Of a stretch of 16,778 nt of DNA, positions 7,691-13,911 are shown in pieces. This DNA is from Opitutales bacterium (lineage in GTDB: Bacteria > Verrucomicrobiota > Verrucomicrobiia > Opitutales > JAFGAQ01). A program made the translations under genes and the position numbers. The notes under the pieces were generated by a model that was not told the origin of the DNA, ran no database searches, and was given only the letters and a program-made list of their open reading frames with translations. Every line of letters starts with the position of its first letter. Position 1 is the stretch's first letter. The stretch lies in NCBI GenBank assembly GCA_028704125.1, contig JAQVLM010000016.1:1-16778 (forward strand), written 5' to 3'.

Positions 7691-7800
7691 ATGGAACAGG
7701 ATTGGCTCCTTGGTTTCAATCACTGATGAACACTGATGATTTCATTGGACCACTAGCTTCCACTCCAACTTCGGTTGTTTGAAGCTGAGGTGGTTAATTC
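7691..7800 (-). pseudogene. deletion remnant of a GxxExxY gene
   Basis: Reading the minus strand, 7742-7783 encodes SFKQPKLEWKLVVQ followed by a stop. This matches the end of the intact GxxExxY protein at 10335 (NFKQPKLEWKRVVQ). The downstream flank (7691-7740; AGGATTGGCTCCTTGGTTTC and CACTGATGAACACTGATG) also matches the flank of the intact gene. Past about 7787 the sequence jumps to GTGGTTAAT...TTTTCATTTAC, which corresponds to the region upstream of the intact gene (10731 on). About 340 bases of coding sequence have thus been lost. The remnant also keeps only two of the three 10-bp flank units. Confidence 0.85.
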
Positions 7801-7815
7801 CTTTTCATTTACATC

Positions 7816-8100
7816 GTCAACGAATGGGTCATCCGCGGCGGGGTGGGAAGCCCGAATTCGAACTGGAGCGTTACCCGCCGTTGGATGGATCGTCTGGTGT
7901 ATGTGCTCAGCATGGGTGTGAAGTTGACGGGGTATAAGATCCCGGTAGGAATACCAGAACATGGAAATAGGAAGTGGACGGGCATCAGTATCTACCCCGA
8001 AAAGGATGATGGATCCGGCCGAGGAAGGATAGGAAAAATCGGGAACTGCCCTGCACGGCCCGTGGCTGTTTGAGCTAACCCCTCAATCCGTCCCGGGGGG
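7816..8100 (+). repeat. interspersed repeat copy 3 (gamma hairpin, long middle part, beta core)
   Basis: It starts at GTCAACGAATGGGTCATCC. CATCC plus GGCGGG (7830-7842) pairs with CCCGCC plus GGATG (7874-7887), a hairpin with mismatched bases whose loop holds CCCGAATTCG. From 7899 the sequence GTATGTGCTCAGCATGGG...CCAGAACATGG matches 13912-13980. It ends with a near-perfect beta core (8042-8100). The alpha part is absent here. An ORF on each strand crosses this stretch, but neither is credible. Confidence 0.85.
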
Positions 8101-8276
8101 CCGATTCTGATTCGATGTTTACTCAGCGGAACAGACCTCTCGATTCCGTTTTCTGCCGCACCTCACCATTGCGTAGGAACTCTTTTCCCAGAGCTCTTCA
8201 TGGGCATTGACTTTGCCGGGGCTTTCCTTTCAAGATCAGCCGACTTTCCGCCCCTTGAGACAAAAGTAATGTATTT
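8101..8276 (+). other. leader region of the hydrolase gene
   Basis: This is unique sequence between repeat copy 3 and the hydrolase start. I see no gene and no convincing promoter; TTGACT at 8207 has no good -10 box at the proper distance. Confidence 0.4.
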
Positions 8277-10142
8277 ATGCCCCTTTTACAGAATCTCCCC
8301 AGCGCCTGCAAGGCAATCACCTTGCAGGGCCATGACAACATCACTCCGCCAGCATGTGACCAGAGGATCCCCACCACATCGGGTATCTTAAGCAGCACGC
8401 GCGTCACGACTGTCAACGGCAGCTCCATTCCCTTGGGAGTTCTCCTGATCGTCTTTCTGGCCATGTTCGCCAGTGGGCTCTCCGCGTCACAGCGTATTGT
8501 CATCCCTCCTCCCCCGATTGAAAGCTTCCCGGAAGAAACCCGCGCCGCCGACCAGCCGGTCACCTACAGGGAAGCCACTGACAATCAACTGGTATGGCGG
8601 ACTCCATGGGGCTATAATCGCGAAGAGAACAGACTTCGCACTTACCCTTTGGTTGTCTTTGGACCGCACAAGGAAGCAACCTTGTACTTCACTGAAGCGA
8701 TCCGCAAACGGTTCCCCGCATTCTATTTCGACTATGGAAAAGCCGGGGTTTCCGCTGGAGAGACCCTTTCCGCGTTCATTGACGCCCGCATGCAGGTTCA
8801 GGGATACCGGATCGACCTGAACCGCATCTACCTGACTGGATGGTCCCAAGGCGGATCCGGCGCATATAACACCATTCAGGGTTTCCTCAATCGAGGCAAA
8901 TGCTTTGCCGCGTTGATCCGGATCGCCGGGCAGTCAAATTCTGTCCTTCCGTCCGGAGCGATGGACAAGATCGCCATCTCCATGCACATCGGGTTGAAAG
9001 ACACAGCCACCAGAGTGGAAGTTTCACGCGCCCTCTACGCCTACCTCCTCGACCATCCATCCAACGCGGATGCGGATGAAACGGTTCTGAACGAACCCGC
9101 ATTCGGGCGGACAACCAAGGTGTTGAGTCGCAACGGGGTCGATATCATCCGATACTCGGAGTATCCCGATATGTACCATACTCATGCCGAGCCCTATTCC
9201 GATCCCGCAATTTTTGAATGGCTCATGACGCGGGCAATCAGCAGCAATCCAATCGCCACTGCCTCGCTCACCTTGTCGGTTTCCGGAAATGGATCCACCC
9301 TTCCGACAGAGGGCATTCATACGGTCAACATGGGTTCTCCTACCGCAGTTTCTGCCATCCCCGACGCTGGCAATGTATTTGTCAACTGGACTTCAACCGG
9401 AGATGCTGACGTTGCAAACCCAAACGCCGCGAGCACAACCGTTACGGTTTCTGGAAACGCAACTGTGACTGCGAATTTTGCGGAAACAGGGGGCGGTACA
9501 AATGACTGGACCATACTCAGCCCCAGTGCTGCAGGCTCTGCGGTTTCAGGATCCTATTTCCCTCTAGACCATGCCTTCGACGCACAGCCCGGTTGGGATT
9601 CCAATGCAAGGGCACCTGTGGGCGGAGTCGGTGGAGAACATGCCCCATCCTATTCTAACCGACACGGGTATGTGGACTTCGGACCGAATTACAACAAGCT
9701 CCGGATCGTCGAAACCTGGACTCGCTACCGGACTTATTCGAGTGGCGACCAGGGTGCTTATGCCGAGCTTTGGTGGGACAACCACCCAGGCATCGACAAA
9801 GTAGATGCGGTTTCTGAGTCTCGATTCAACTTTAACTCGGCCCAAGGATTGCCAAATACAGGAGAGAACGAAATCTGGGTGAGAGACTCCAATACCAGCA
9901 GTTCCCCCATTACTCCTCCTCGTCGCTTTCTGATCCTCCGATCCCCGGATTCCGTTACTGGGAGAGCCAAGGAATACGCGTTTGTCGGATACATCGAGGC
10001 CGCAGGGAATACGCCTCCAACCCTGATATCTCCCGGCAACCAAACGGTGCAGGTTGGCCAGACGATCGTCATTCAGTTGGAAGAGGCGTCCGACCCCGAT
10101 GGCGATACGCTATCCCTGTCCGCGTCGGGCAATCAACCATGA
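8277..10142 (+). CDS. secreted alpha/beta hydrolase with InlB-like repeat, discoidin-like and truncated Ig-like domains
   Basis: The catalytic part (about 75-320) is an alpha/beta hydrolase of the esterase/PHB-depolymerase type: IDLNRIYLTGWSQGGSGAY has the nucleophile elbow GWSQG with Ser190, and His301 or His303 in MYHTHAEPY is the likely catalytic His. The usual oxyanion HG after the first strand is replaced by VVFGPH, so substrate and activity are open. A divergent InlB B-repeat follows (about 328-403), then an F5/8 type C-like beta domain (409-570). An Ig/cadherin-like domain starts at PPTLISPGNQTVQVGQ and stops right after DPDGDTLSLSASGNQP, about half its normal length. A hydrophobic signal core (51-70, cleavage near Ala70) is preceded by 50 unusual residues. 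ATG 8277 is the only ATG before it, but a 9-bp hairpin (8305-8328) lies in that stretch, so the start is uncertain. It is the only plus-strand gene of the accessory block. Confidence 0.8.
   Translation: MPLLQNLPSACKAITLQGHDNITPPACDQRIPTTSGILSSTRVTTVNGSSIPLGVLLIVFLAMFASGLSASQRIVIPPPPIESFPEETRAADQPVTYREATDNQLVWRTPWGYNREENRLRTYPLVVFGPHKEATLYFTEAIRKRFPAFYFDYGKAGVSAGETLSAFIDARMQVQGYRIDLNRIYLTGWSQGGSGAYNTIQGFLNRGKCFAALIRIAGQSNSVLPSGAMDKIAISMHIGLKDTATRVEVSRALYAYLLDHPSNADADETVLNEPAFGRTTKVLSRNGVDIIRYSEYPDMYHTHAEPYSDPAIFEWLMTRAISSNPIATASLTLSVSGNGSTLPTEGIHTVNMGSPTAVSAIPDAGNVFVNWTSTGDADVANPNAASTTVTVSGNATVTANFAETGGGTNDWTILSPSAAGSAVSGSYFPLDHAFDAQPGWDSNARAPVGGVGGEHAPSYSNRHGYVDFGPNYNKLRIVETWTRYRTYSSGDQGAYAELWWDNHPGIDKVDAVSESRFNFNSAQGLPNTGENEIWVRDSNTSSSPITPPRRFLILRSPDSVTGRAKEYAFVGYIEAAGNTPPTLISPGNQTVQVGQTIVIQLEEASDPDGDTLSLSASGNQP
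8305..8328 (+). promoter_or_regulatory. strong hairpin in the 5' part of the hydrolase ORF
   Basis: CCTGCAAGG-CAATCA-CCTTGCAGG is a perfect 9-bp stem with a 6-base loop, starting 28 bases after the proposed ATG. No U-tract follows. It may be a leader structure, which would argue that the true translation start is later, or an attenuator-like element. Confidence 0.45.
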
Positions 10143-10276
10143 GAAGTGCCGACTTGGATCTGGCGGAGCAAGGCTAGGATAATCGTGAGCGCAGCGGATG
10201 AATAAGCCCATGCCAGATCGGAACCGCCCTGCACGGCCCCGTGGCTGTTTGAGCTAACCCCTCAATCCGTTCCGGG
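10143..10276 (+). repeat. interspersed repeat copy 4 (beta core with left flank)
   Basis: The flank GGCTAGGATAATCGTGAGCG (from about 10173) resembles TCTAGGATAAGTCGCGAGCC near 14041. AGCCCATGCCAGATCGG, the end of alpha, follows, and then the beta core (10220-10276). The copy starts almost at the hydrolase stop codon. The beta core ends about 60 bases from the stop codon of the convergent GxxExxY gene. Confidence 0.85.
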
Positions 10277-10300
10277 TGACAGGATTGGCTCCTTGGTTTC

Positions 10301-10330
10301 AACCACTGATGAACACTGATGGACACTGAT
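10301..10330 (+). repeat. inverted repeat flanking the GxxExxY gene, 3' side
   Basis: It is made of three 10-bp units (AACCACTGAT, GAACACTGAT, GGACACTGAT) and lies just past the GxxExxY stop codon. It matches the reverse complement of 10707-10736 at 27 of 30 bases. A shorter form stands beside the remnant at 7718-7740. Confidence 0.9.
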
Positions 10331-10334
10331 AGTT

Positions 10335-10718
10335 TCATTGGACCACTCGCTTCCATTCCAACTTTGGTTGTTTGAAGTTCAGGATGTAGCCGAGTCGAAG
10401 TCCTGTAACCTTCAAGTAGTTCATCATCTGCCCGACTTCCCGATCGGTGATTGAAAAAATCACCTTGGTGTCCACAACAATTCTTTCGTAGGCGATAAGA
10501 TCCGGAATGTAATCGCCGGCTTTCTCATGCTTGTAGAGGATATCAAATTGTTTCTGTTGAACGAAGGGAATGCCACGAAGGCGGAATTCTATGACCAATG
10601 CGTTCTCGTAAGGTTTTTCATGAAAACCATGTCCAATCTCGTTAAGGACTTCCATTGCAGAACCGACAATCTGCTGAGACTGTGCTCTAAACAGCGGCTC
10701 TTCTTTATCAGTGTTCAT
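10335..10718 (-). CDS. GxxExxY protein (PDDEXK_3-like family)
   Basis: The 127-residue protein has the family signature GFHEKPY (residues 31-37; G-x-x-E-x-x-Y), preceded by QIVGSAMEVLNEIGH and followed by LRGIPFVQQKQFDILYK, the block DYIPDLIAYERIVVDTK, and MMNYLKVTGLRLGYILNF. The family is placed in the PD-(D/E)xK nuclease-like fold (PDDEXK_3) and has no settled function. The usual Glu of the ExK motif is Asp83 here (DTK, with Asp73 upstream), so catalytic ability is uncertain. The start codon lies inside the right-hand inverted repeat (10707-10736), which therefore supplies both the leader and the first codons (MNTD). A deleted second copy is at 7691-7800. Confidence 0.92.
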   Translation of the reverse strand: MNTDKEEPLFRAQSQQIVGSAMEVLNEIGHGFHEKPYENALVIEFRLRGIPFVQQKQFDILYKHEKAGDYIPDLIAYERIVVDTKVIFSITDREVGQMMNYLKVTGLRLGYILNFKQPKLEWKRVVQ

Positions 10719-10736
10719 CGGTGTCCATCAGTGGTT
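10707..10736 (-). repeat. inverted repeat flanking the GxxExxY gene, 5' side, containing its start codon
   Basis: ATCAGTGTTCATCGGTGTCC plus ATCAGTGGTT pairs with 10301-10330 (27 of 30). The ATG of the GxxExxY gene (10718-10716) is inside it. Repeats of this CACTGATGAACACTGAT type are known near GxxExxY genes in other bacteria, as far as I recall. Confidence 0.9.
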
Positions 10737-10756
10737 AATACCTTTCCATTTACCTT

Positions 10757-11010
10757 GCCAACGAATGGGCCATCCACGGAGGGGAGAGTCGGCCCGAATT
10801 CCAAAGTAGGACGCTACCCAGCCGCTGGATGAGCTCCAAGTCGACTGCACAAGTCGCACTCAACAACCGTTGGTTCCATCTCCCGGAGTATCTGATTTCT
10901 AAGCCTTTTGGATTCTTCTTCACTTCGGGCCAACAGCCCATGCCAGATCGGGAACTGTCCTTTCCGTCCTGGTGGCTGTTTGAGCTAAACCCTTGGAATC
11001 CGTCCCGAGG
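10757..11010 (+). repeat. interspersed repeat copy 5 (gamma, alpha and beta; the fullest copy)
   Basis: It starts with GCCAACGAATGGGCCATCC; CATCC (10771-10775) can pair with GGATG (10827-10831), though the inner stem is weaker than in copy 3. The alpha part (10827-10950) is nearly identical to that at 7513-7636, and a beta core follows (10951-11010). It fills the space between the start of the GxxExxY gene and the end of the GNAT pseudogene. No gene is supported in 10719-11084. Confidence 0.9.
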
Positions 11011-11084
11011 TGGCTATTGGAGCTTGTTATTCTCGCGCTGAGACGCTGGGGCGCAGAGGTGGTGAAGTCGGATCGATTGATGCA

Positions 11085-11349
11085 TCAGGCGATGGGTTCA
11101 ATCCGACGCCCCATGCGATAGGTGTCAAACGACCGGCCATCAACCCTGAGGGAATCCAGTATTCTTCCCTCAATCAGGAATCTTTTCTTTCTCTTCGGAG
11201 AGGCCGAGGTCTCCAGGCCCAAAAGACAGATTATCTGACTCTCCTGATGTGTCCTCAAGAAAGGCGATTAACTTCGCGGAATCATCCGGGATTGCCTCCC
11301 GGATATGAAGCTCTTGTCCGGTTTTTGTAATATGAATCGATGAATGCAC
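11085..11349 (-). pseudogene. GNAT-family acetyltransferase pseudogene with internal deletion
   Basis: On the minus strand, 11349-11170 encodes IHITKTGQELHIREAIPDDS followed by LIAFLEDTSGESDNLSFGPG, the usual first strand and helices of GNAT acetyltransferases (RxAxxxDxxxL...ETDxLxxGPGE), then stops after EEKEKIPD. In another frame, 11184-11085 encodes EGRILDSLRVDGRSFDTYRM and then GRRIE, like the C-terminal strands of GNATs. The central acetyl-CoA-binding part (RxxGxA/G) is missing. A full protein would have about 160 residues; the two ends together make about 85. The only in-frame start is GTG 11349. An internal deletion with frame change is the simplest reading. Confidence 0.65.
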
Positions 11350-11383
11350 TTTTGGGTTCTCGGTGAAGCGTTACAGATGAACT

Positions 11384-11438
11384 ACGACCAGGACTGGATC
11401 GGGCCGTGTGCCAGCACGGATCGTCCAGCTGTGGTCGT
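11384..11438. repeat. attC-like imperfect hairpin between the membrane-protein gene and the GNAT pseudogene
   Basis: ACGACCA (11384-11390), CTGGA (11394-11398) and CCGTG (11404-11408) pair in order with CACGG (11415-11419), TCCAG (11424-11428) and TGGTCGT (11432-11438), leaving unpaired bases and a 6-base loop. It sits exactly between the end of one minus-strand gene (11476) and the start of the next (11349). GCGTTTGGC follows at 11448; its reverse complement GCCAAAC differs from RYYYAAC at one position. Confidence 0.6.
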
Positions 11439-11475
11439 GGACTCTAGCGTTTGGCAGGATTCCTTGTTCATGCAA

Positions 11476-11784
11476 TCAGAAATAAATGATGGACTGAGAG
11501 AGAACCCAGCCAAAAAAAAGCGCCGAGATCGTGGAGATAATGGCAGTCGAAATCAGTAGCCTTTTTCTCGACGGCAAAAACCAATCGAGCAATCCGGTGG
11601 CCAAGCCAATAATGGCTGGCATGATCAAATAGGACCTCTTTACTCCGAAGAAATACGTTATTTCTGCATTTTCGAGCAGGCTGCCTCCGCCAATGATTAG
11701 CAGCGAAACGCAACAAGTACCAAACGATAGAACCGGGAGTAAAACGATAGCTGATCGGTTATAAACTGATCTGTACGAGGCCAT
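11476..11784 (-). CDS. small hypothetical membrane protein
   Basis: I do not recognise this 102-residue protein. It has three predicted membrane segments: about 10-34 (SAIVLLPVLSFGTCCVSLLI), 50-70 (KRSYLIMPAIIGLATGLLDW) and 74-98 (LLISTAIISTISALFFGWVL). The positive residues KRS and PSRKR lie by the second and third segments. I chose ATG 11784 over ATG 11835 because the latter lies within the perfect palindrome at 11817-11834 and would add a charged, non-hydrophobic extension; 11784 sits 7 bases after GTTGGGC on the minus strand. There is no Shine-Dalgarno sequence. Small membrane proteins without homologues are common cassette cargo. Confidence 0.7.
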   Translation of the reverse strand: MASYRSVYNRSAIVLLPVLSFGTCCVSLLIIGGGSLLENAEITYFFGVKRSYLIMPAIIGLATGLLDWFLPSRKRLLISTAIISTISALFFGWVLSQSIIYF

Positions 11785-11791
11785 TTTTGTT

Positions 11792-11863
11792 GCCCAACGA
11801 TGAGGGGAAGTGCGAGTGAAAGCGGCCGCTTTCATTCGCTACTTCTCCCGATTCGTAACGGGA
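11792..11863. repeat. attC-like long imperfect palindrome
   Basis: The 18-bp perfect palindrome TGAAAGCGGCCGCTTTCA (11817-11834) is the centre of a longer inverted repeat. GGGGAAGT-GCGAGTGAAAGC on the left matches the reverse complement of the right arm, GGGAGAAGTAGCGAATGAAAGC, with two extra A bases and one mismatch. The left end carries GCCCAAC (11792-11798), a match to RYYYAAC. The right end, CGTAACGGG, matches GTTRRRY poorly. It lies directly upstream of the membrane-protein gene. Confidence 0.65.
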
Positions 11864-11979
11864 AACCTATCTGGGGGCTAGGAAAAAACGCGAGCCGATG
11901 AACAAGAACCGCCTCGGATCGGAACTGCCCTGTCCAGTCCTGTGGCTGTTTGTGCCAACCTTTCAATTCGTCCCGGGGG
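11864..11979 (+). repeat. interspersed repeat copy 6 (beta core with left flank)
   Basis: The flank GGCTAGGAAAAAACGCGAGC (from about 11876) resembles the flanks at 10173 and 14040. The beta core (11921-11979; GGAACTGCCCTGTCCAGTCC, GGCTGTTTGTGCCAACC) ends 26 bases before the stop codon of the minus-strand DUF1810 gene. Confidence 0.8.
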
Positions 11980-12005
11980 TGCGATTCGCCTTGTGTTTTG
12001 GCATT

Positions 12006-12449
12006 CTACGGCTTGAGCTGCGCACAAAGGTCGAGAGTAAGCTTGTCGCGGCATCCCCGGAAGAACTTCTTCAATGCTAACGCAAACTGCGGATTCTGGT
12101 CGTCCGCGACGAGATCGAAAAGTGTCATACAGGAACGAAACTTCAGCGAATCGCCCGAACCAAAGATCTCTTCAGAATTGGACAATGGGAGTCTCAAAAC
12201 AGCTTCGGTGCAGGTAATAAGGCGGGTGCCAAGCACAGGATGGCGCAGATACTCCGAAGCCTCTTCCAGCGAGCTGAAACCGTAGACCTGCGATGTCTGG
12301 CTGTAGCCAAGCCCCTTGCACTGCGGGAATACATACCACATCCAATGCCCCAACTTCCGGCCGGATCTCAGTTCTCGAATTGCATTGCAATAGTCGCTCT
12401 CCTGCGCAGTCAGGAAGCGATCGAGATTGAAGCGATCCTCATTGTTCAT
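12006..12449 (-). CDS. DUF1810 family protein
   Basis: The 147-residue protein matches the DUF1810 family over its whole length: DRFLTAQESDYCNAIRELRS, then GRKLGHWMWYVFPQCKGLGY, SQTSQVYGFSSLEEASEYLR, HPVLGTRLITCTEAVLRLP, IFGSGDSLKFRSCMTLFDLV and a final helix with KFFRGCRDKLTLDLC. The family is cytoplasmic, of unknown biochemical role and widespread, including in accessory regions. The gene starts 12 bases after the end of the DUF4760 gene and is probably last in a transcript starting at the DUF6602 gene. On the minus strand TGCCAAAAC follows 10 bases past its stop, then a beta repeat. Confidence 0.93.
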   Translation of the reverse strand: MNNEDRFNLDRFLTAQESDYCNAIRELRSGRKLGHWMWYVFPQCKGLGYSQTSQVYGFSSLEEASEYLRHPVLGTRLITCTEAVLRLPLSNSEEIFGSGDSLKFRSCMTLFDLVADDQNPQFALALKKFFRGCRDKLTLDLCAQLKP

Positions 12450-12461
12450 CGAACCACGGTG

Positions 12462-12929
12462 TCAGCATTGGCTGTAGAGCCATTCAAAATTAGACCAATA
12501 GGTGGGGCATCCCCCATCGCGTTTGCGCTGTTCCTCGATGTATGGTCTCAGAATTTCGTAGCAATGCTTAATGCTCGGACCCCAATTCCCAGCGATCAAT
12601 GACACTGGCCCCAACCCTCCCCGGATAAGGGCTGCTGCAACGTCGTAGTTGGCGACAACCAATGCCGCAGACTTTCGGTCGTCGGGTGTCCAATCGGCAA
12701 GGAGCTTCTTGGACAATAGCTCGCGGACATGATGCCTCGCTTCTCGAACTTCAGGGGTCTGCAAGAATTCCACAAGCTCTAGGCCGCTCTGTGCTTTCGA
12801 GGATTCCTGCATGGCGCTGAGCTGCCGAAACATGATCCTGAGTTGGCAATAATAGACTACGCAGGTCGCTGTCGCAACGACTGCGATGAATGATTGAAGC
12901 AAGACAGATAGCCCTTCGTAATAGGTCAT
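12462..12929 (-). CDS. DUF4760-like membrane-anchored protein
   Basis: The protein has 155 residues. One N-terminal membrane helix (about 7-29; LSVLLQSFIAVVATATCVVY) is followed by a cytoplasmic helical domain: SSKAQSGLELVEFLQTPEVR, then EARHHVRELL, DRKSAALVVANYDVAAALIR, and WGPSIKHCYEILRPYIEEQR, ending in FEWLY. This pattern fits the DUF4760 group, small single-helix membrane proteins of unknown function that often occur in accessory regions. The gene is 44 bases downstream of the DUF6602 gene and 12 bases upstream of the DUF1810 gene on the same strand, so the three are likely one operon. No catalytic motif is visible. Confidence 0.8.
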   Translation of the reverse strand: MTYYEGLSVLLQSFIAVVATATCVVYYCQLRIMFRQLSAMQESSKAQSGLELVEFLQTPEVREARHHVRELLSKKLLADWTPDDRKSAALVVANYDVAAALIRGGLGPVSLIAGNWGPSIKHCYEILRPYIEEQRKRDGGCPTYWSNFEWLYSQC

Positions 12930-12973
12930 AGTGGAATAGTTTTCATTTTCTGCCCATATGGCTGAGAGTCTCC

Positions 12974-13840
12974 TTAAGCGCCTAGTTTGGCTGGGGCGGC
13001 AGGGAAAAACGTACCCGCAGAAAACACGGTATTTCCGCTCTTAAGTAGATAACGGGCATACGGCAGAATCTCTGTTGTTCGCCCAACGTTTGCCACCGTT
13101 GCGAGCTTGTTGATCAAATACGGCACTTCTCCGTCAGGTGTTTTACCGATGAAGATGTGCGCAGCATTCACATGATTTTCCAGAACCTGACGCATCTCGT
13201 TAGTAAACAAGACCAACCCATCTTTGAGAGATACCATCAAATTTGGAGACAGATGCTCATGGTGATGACTACATGCTGTTGCATACCGGTCTGCAATCGT
13301 TGCAGCAGCCAGAGAGAAACTGTGGCAGAGAATGAAGCCATAAATTTGGTCAAGCGGTTTGTGCTCTGGGTCAAATGATTCAGACGGACTACCTTGGATC
13401 GACATTACTGAGCCATATTGGCGGAAGCATGTCGGATTGTTATGGTAGCGTCGCAGTGACTTCACTCTCGCGATCTTGTCGACGGCATCGTTAATATCCG
13501 ACGTGCCCACCGAACTCTTGATTTCACCAACTGCGATGACGCTCTCGCACGGGATGTAAGTTGCGGCAGGGTCCCCGTTGATGGAAAACACTGGACAATG
13601 ATCCTTCTCGAAGAGAATCACATCACATTGTTTCGAGGTGTTTCCGAATGAGTCAATCACGCATCCGGTGGATACAGCTACTTTTGTCGGAAGCACGGAT
13701 TGCAGTTTGTTTCTCACCTCGTGTTCGCGTGCACTTCCAACTAGCCCGGGAGTAGTCCCTCCGCTGGCTCTTGCGAAGTTGAAGATCAACTCGTTTGCGA
13801 GTTCACCTAGAAATTTTTGAGGACTGAAAGCCTTGTCCAT
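12974..13840 (-). CDS. DUF6602 protein with a PD-(D/E)xK-like nuclease core
   Basis: The 288-residue protein opens with a helical region and then shows a restriction-nuclease-like core: REHEVRNKLQSVLP (38-51), VSTGCVIDSFGNTSKQCDVI (56-75) with Asp73, and VIAVGEIKSSV (101-111) with Glu106-x-Lys108. An acid about 30 residues before ExK, next to strand-forming residues, is the PD-(D/E)xK pattern. These features agree with DUF6602, a family found beside defence genes; DNA cleavage here is inferred. The rest (about 120-288) is mixed and contains HHHEH (193-197). A purine-rich stretch AGAGAGAG precedes ATG 13840 and may act as the ribosome binding site. It is the first gene of a probable three-gene operon. 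GTTGGAC (minus strand, 13865-13859) lies 18 bases upstream and fits GTTRRRY. Confidence 0.85.
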   Translation of the reverse strand: MDKAFSPQKFLGELANELIFNFARASGGTTPGLVGSAREHEVRNKLQSVLPTKVAVSTGCVIDSFGNTSKQCDVILFEKDHCPVFSINGDPAATYIPCESVIAVGEIKSSVGTSDINDAVDKIARVKSLRRYHNNPTCFRQYGSVMSIQGSPSESFDPEHKPLDQIYGFILCHSFSLAAATIADRYATACSHHHEHLSPNLMVSLKDGLVLFTNEMRQVLENHVNAAHIFIGKTPDGEVPYLINKLATVANVGRTTEILPYARYLLKSGNTVFSAGTFFPAAPAKLGA

Positions 13841-13858
13841 TGCTCATCTCTCTCTTAG

Positions 13859-13911
13859 GTCCAACATTGGGCGCACTCATGAGTCGGAGCCGAGTAGAGT
13901 GGCGTGGAGTA
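13859..13911. repeat. attC-like left part of repeat copy 7
   Basis: GTCCAAC (13859-13865, a match to RYYYAAC) is followed by ATTGGGCGCACTC. GCG-CACTC can pair with GAGTGGCG (13896-13904), with ACTCATGAGT and CGGAGCCG inside. The layout is like the starts of copies 3 and 5 (G-Y-CAAC-GAATGGGY-CATCC) and of the 11792 palindrome. Confidence 0.5.

Noticed and set aside
7516..7782. ORF beginning MSSKSTAQVALNNRW, with a near-identical copy at 10829
   Set aside because: It is a reading of the alpha repeat. The two copies diverge right after it, the third alpha copy does not keep it, and it matches no family I know.
11010..11330. 106-codon plus-strand ORF
   Set aside because: It is antisense to the GNAT pseudogene segments, which give the recognisable protein similarity.
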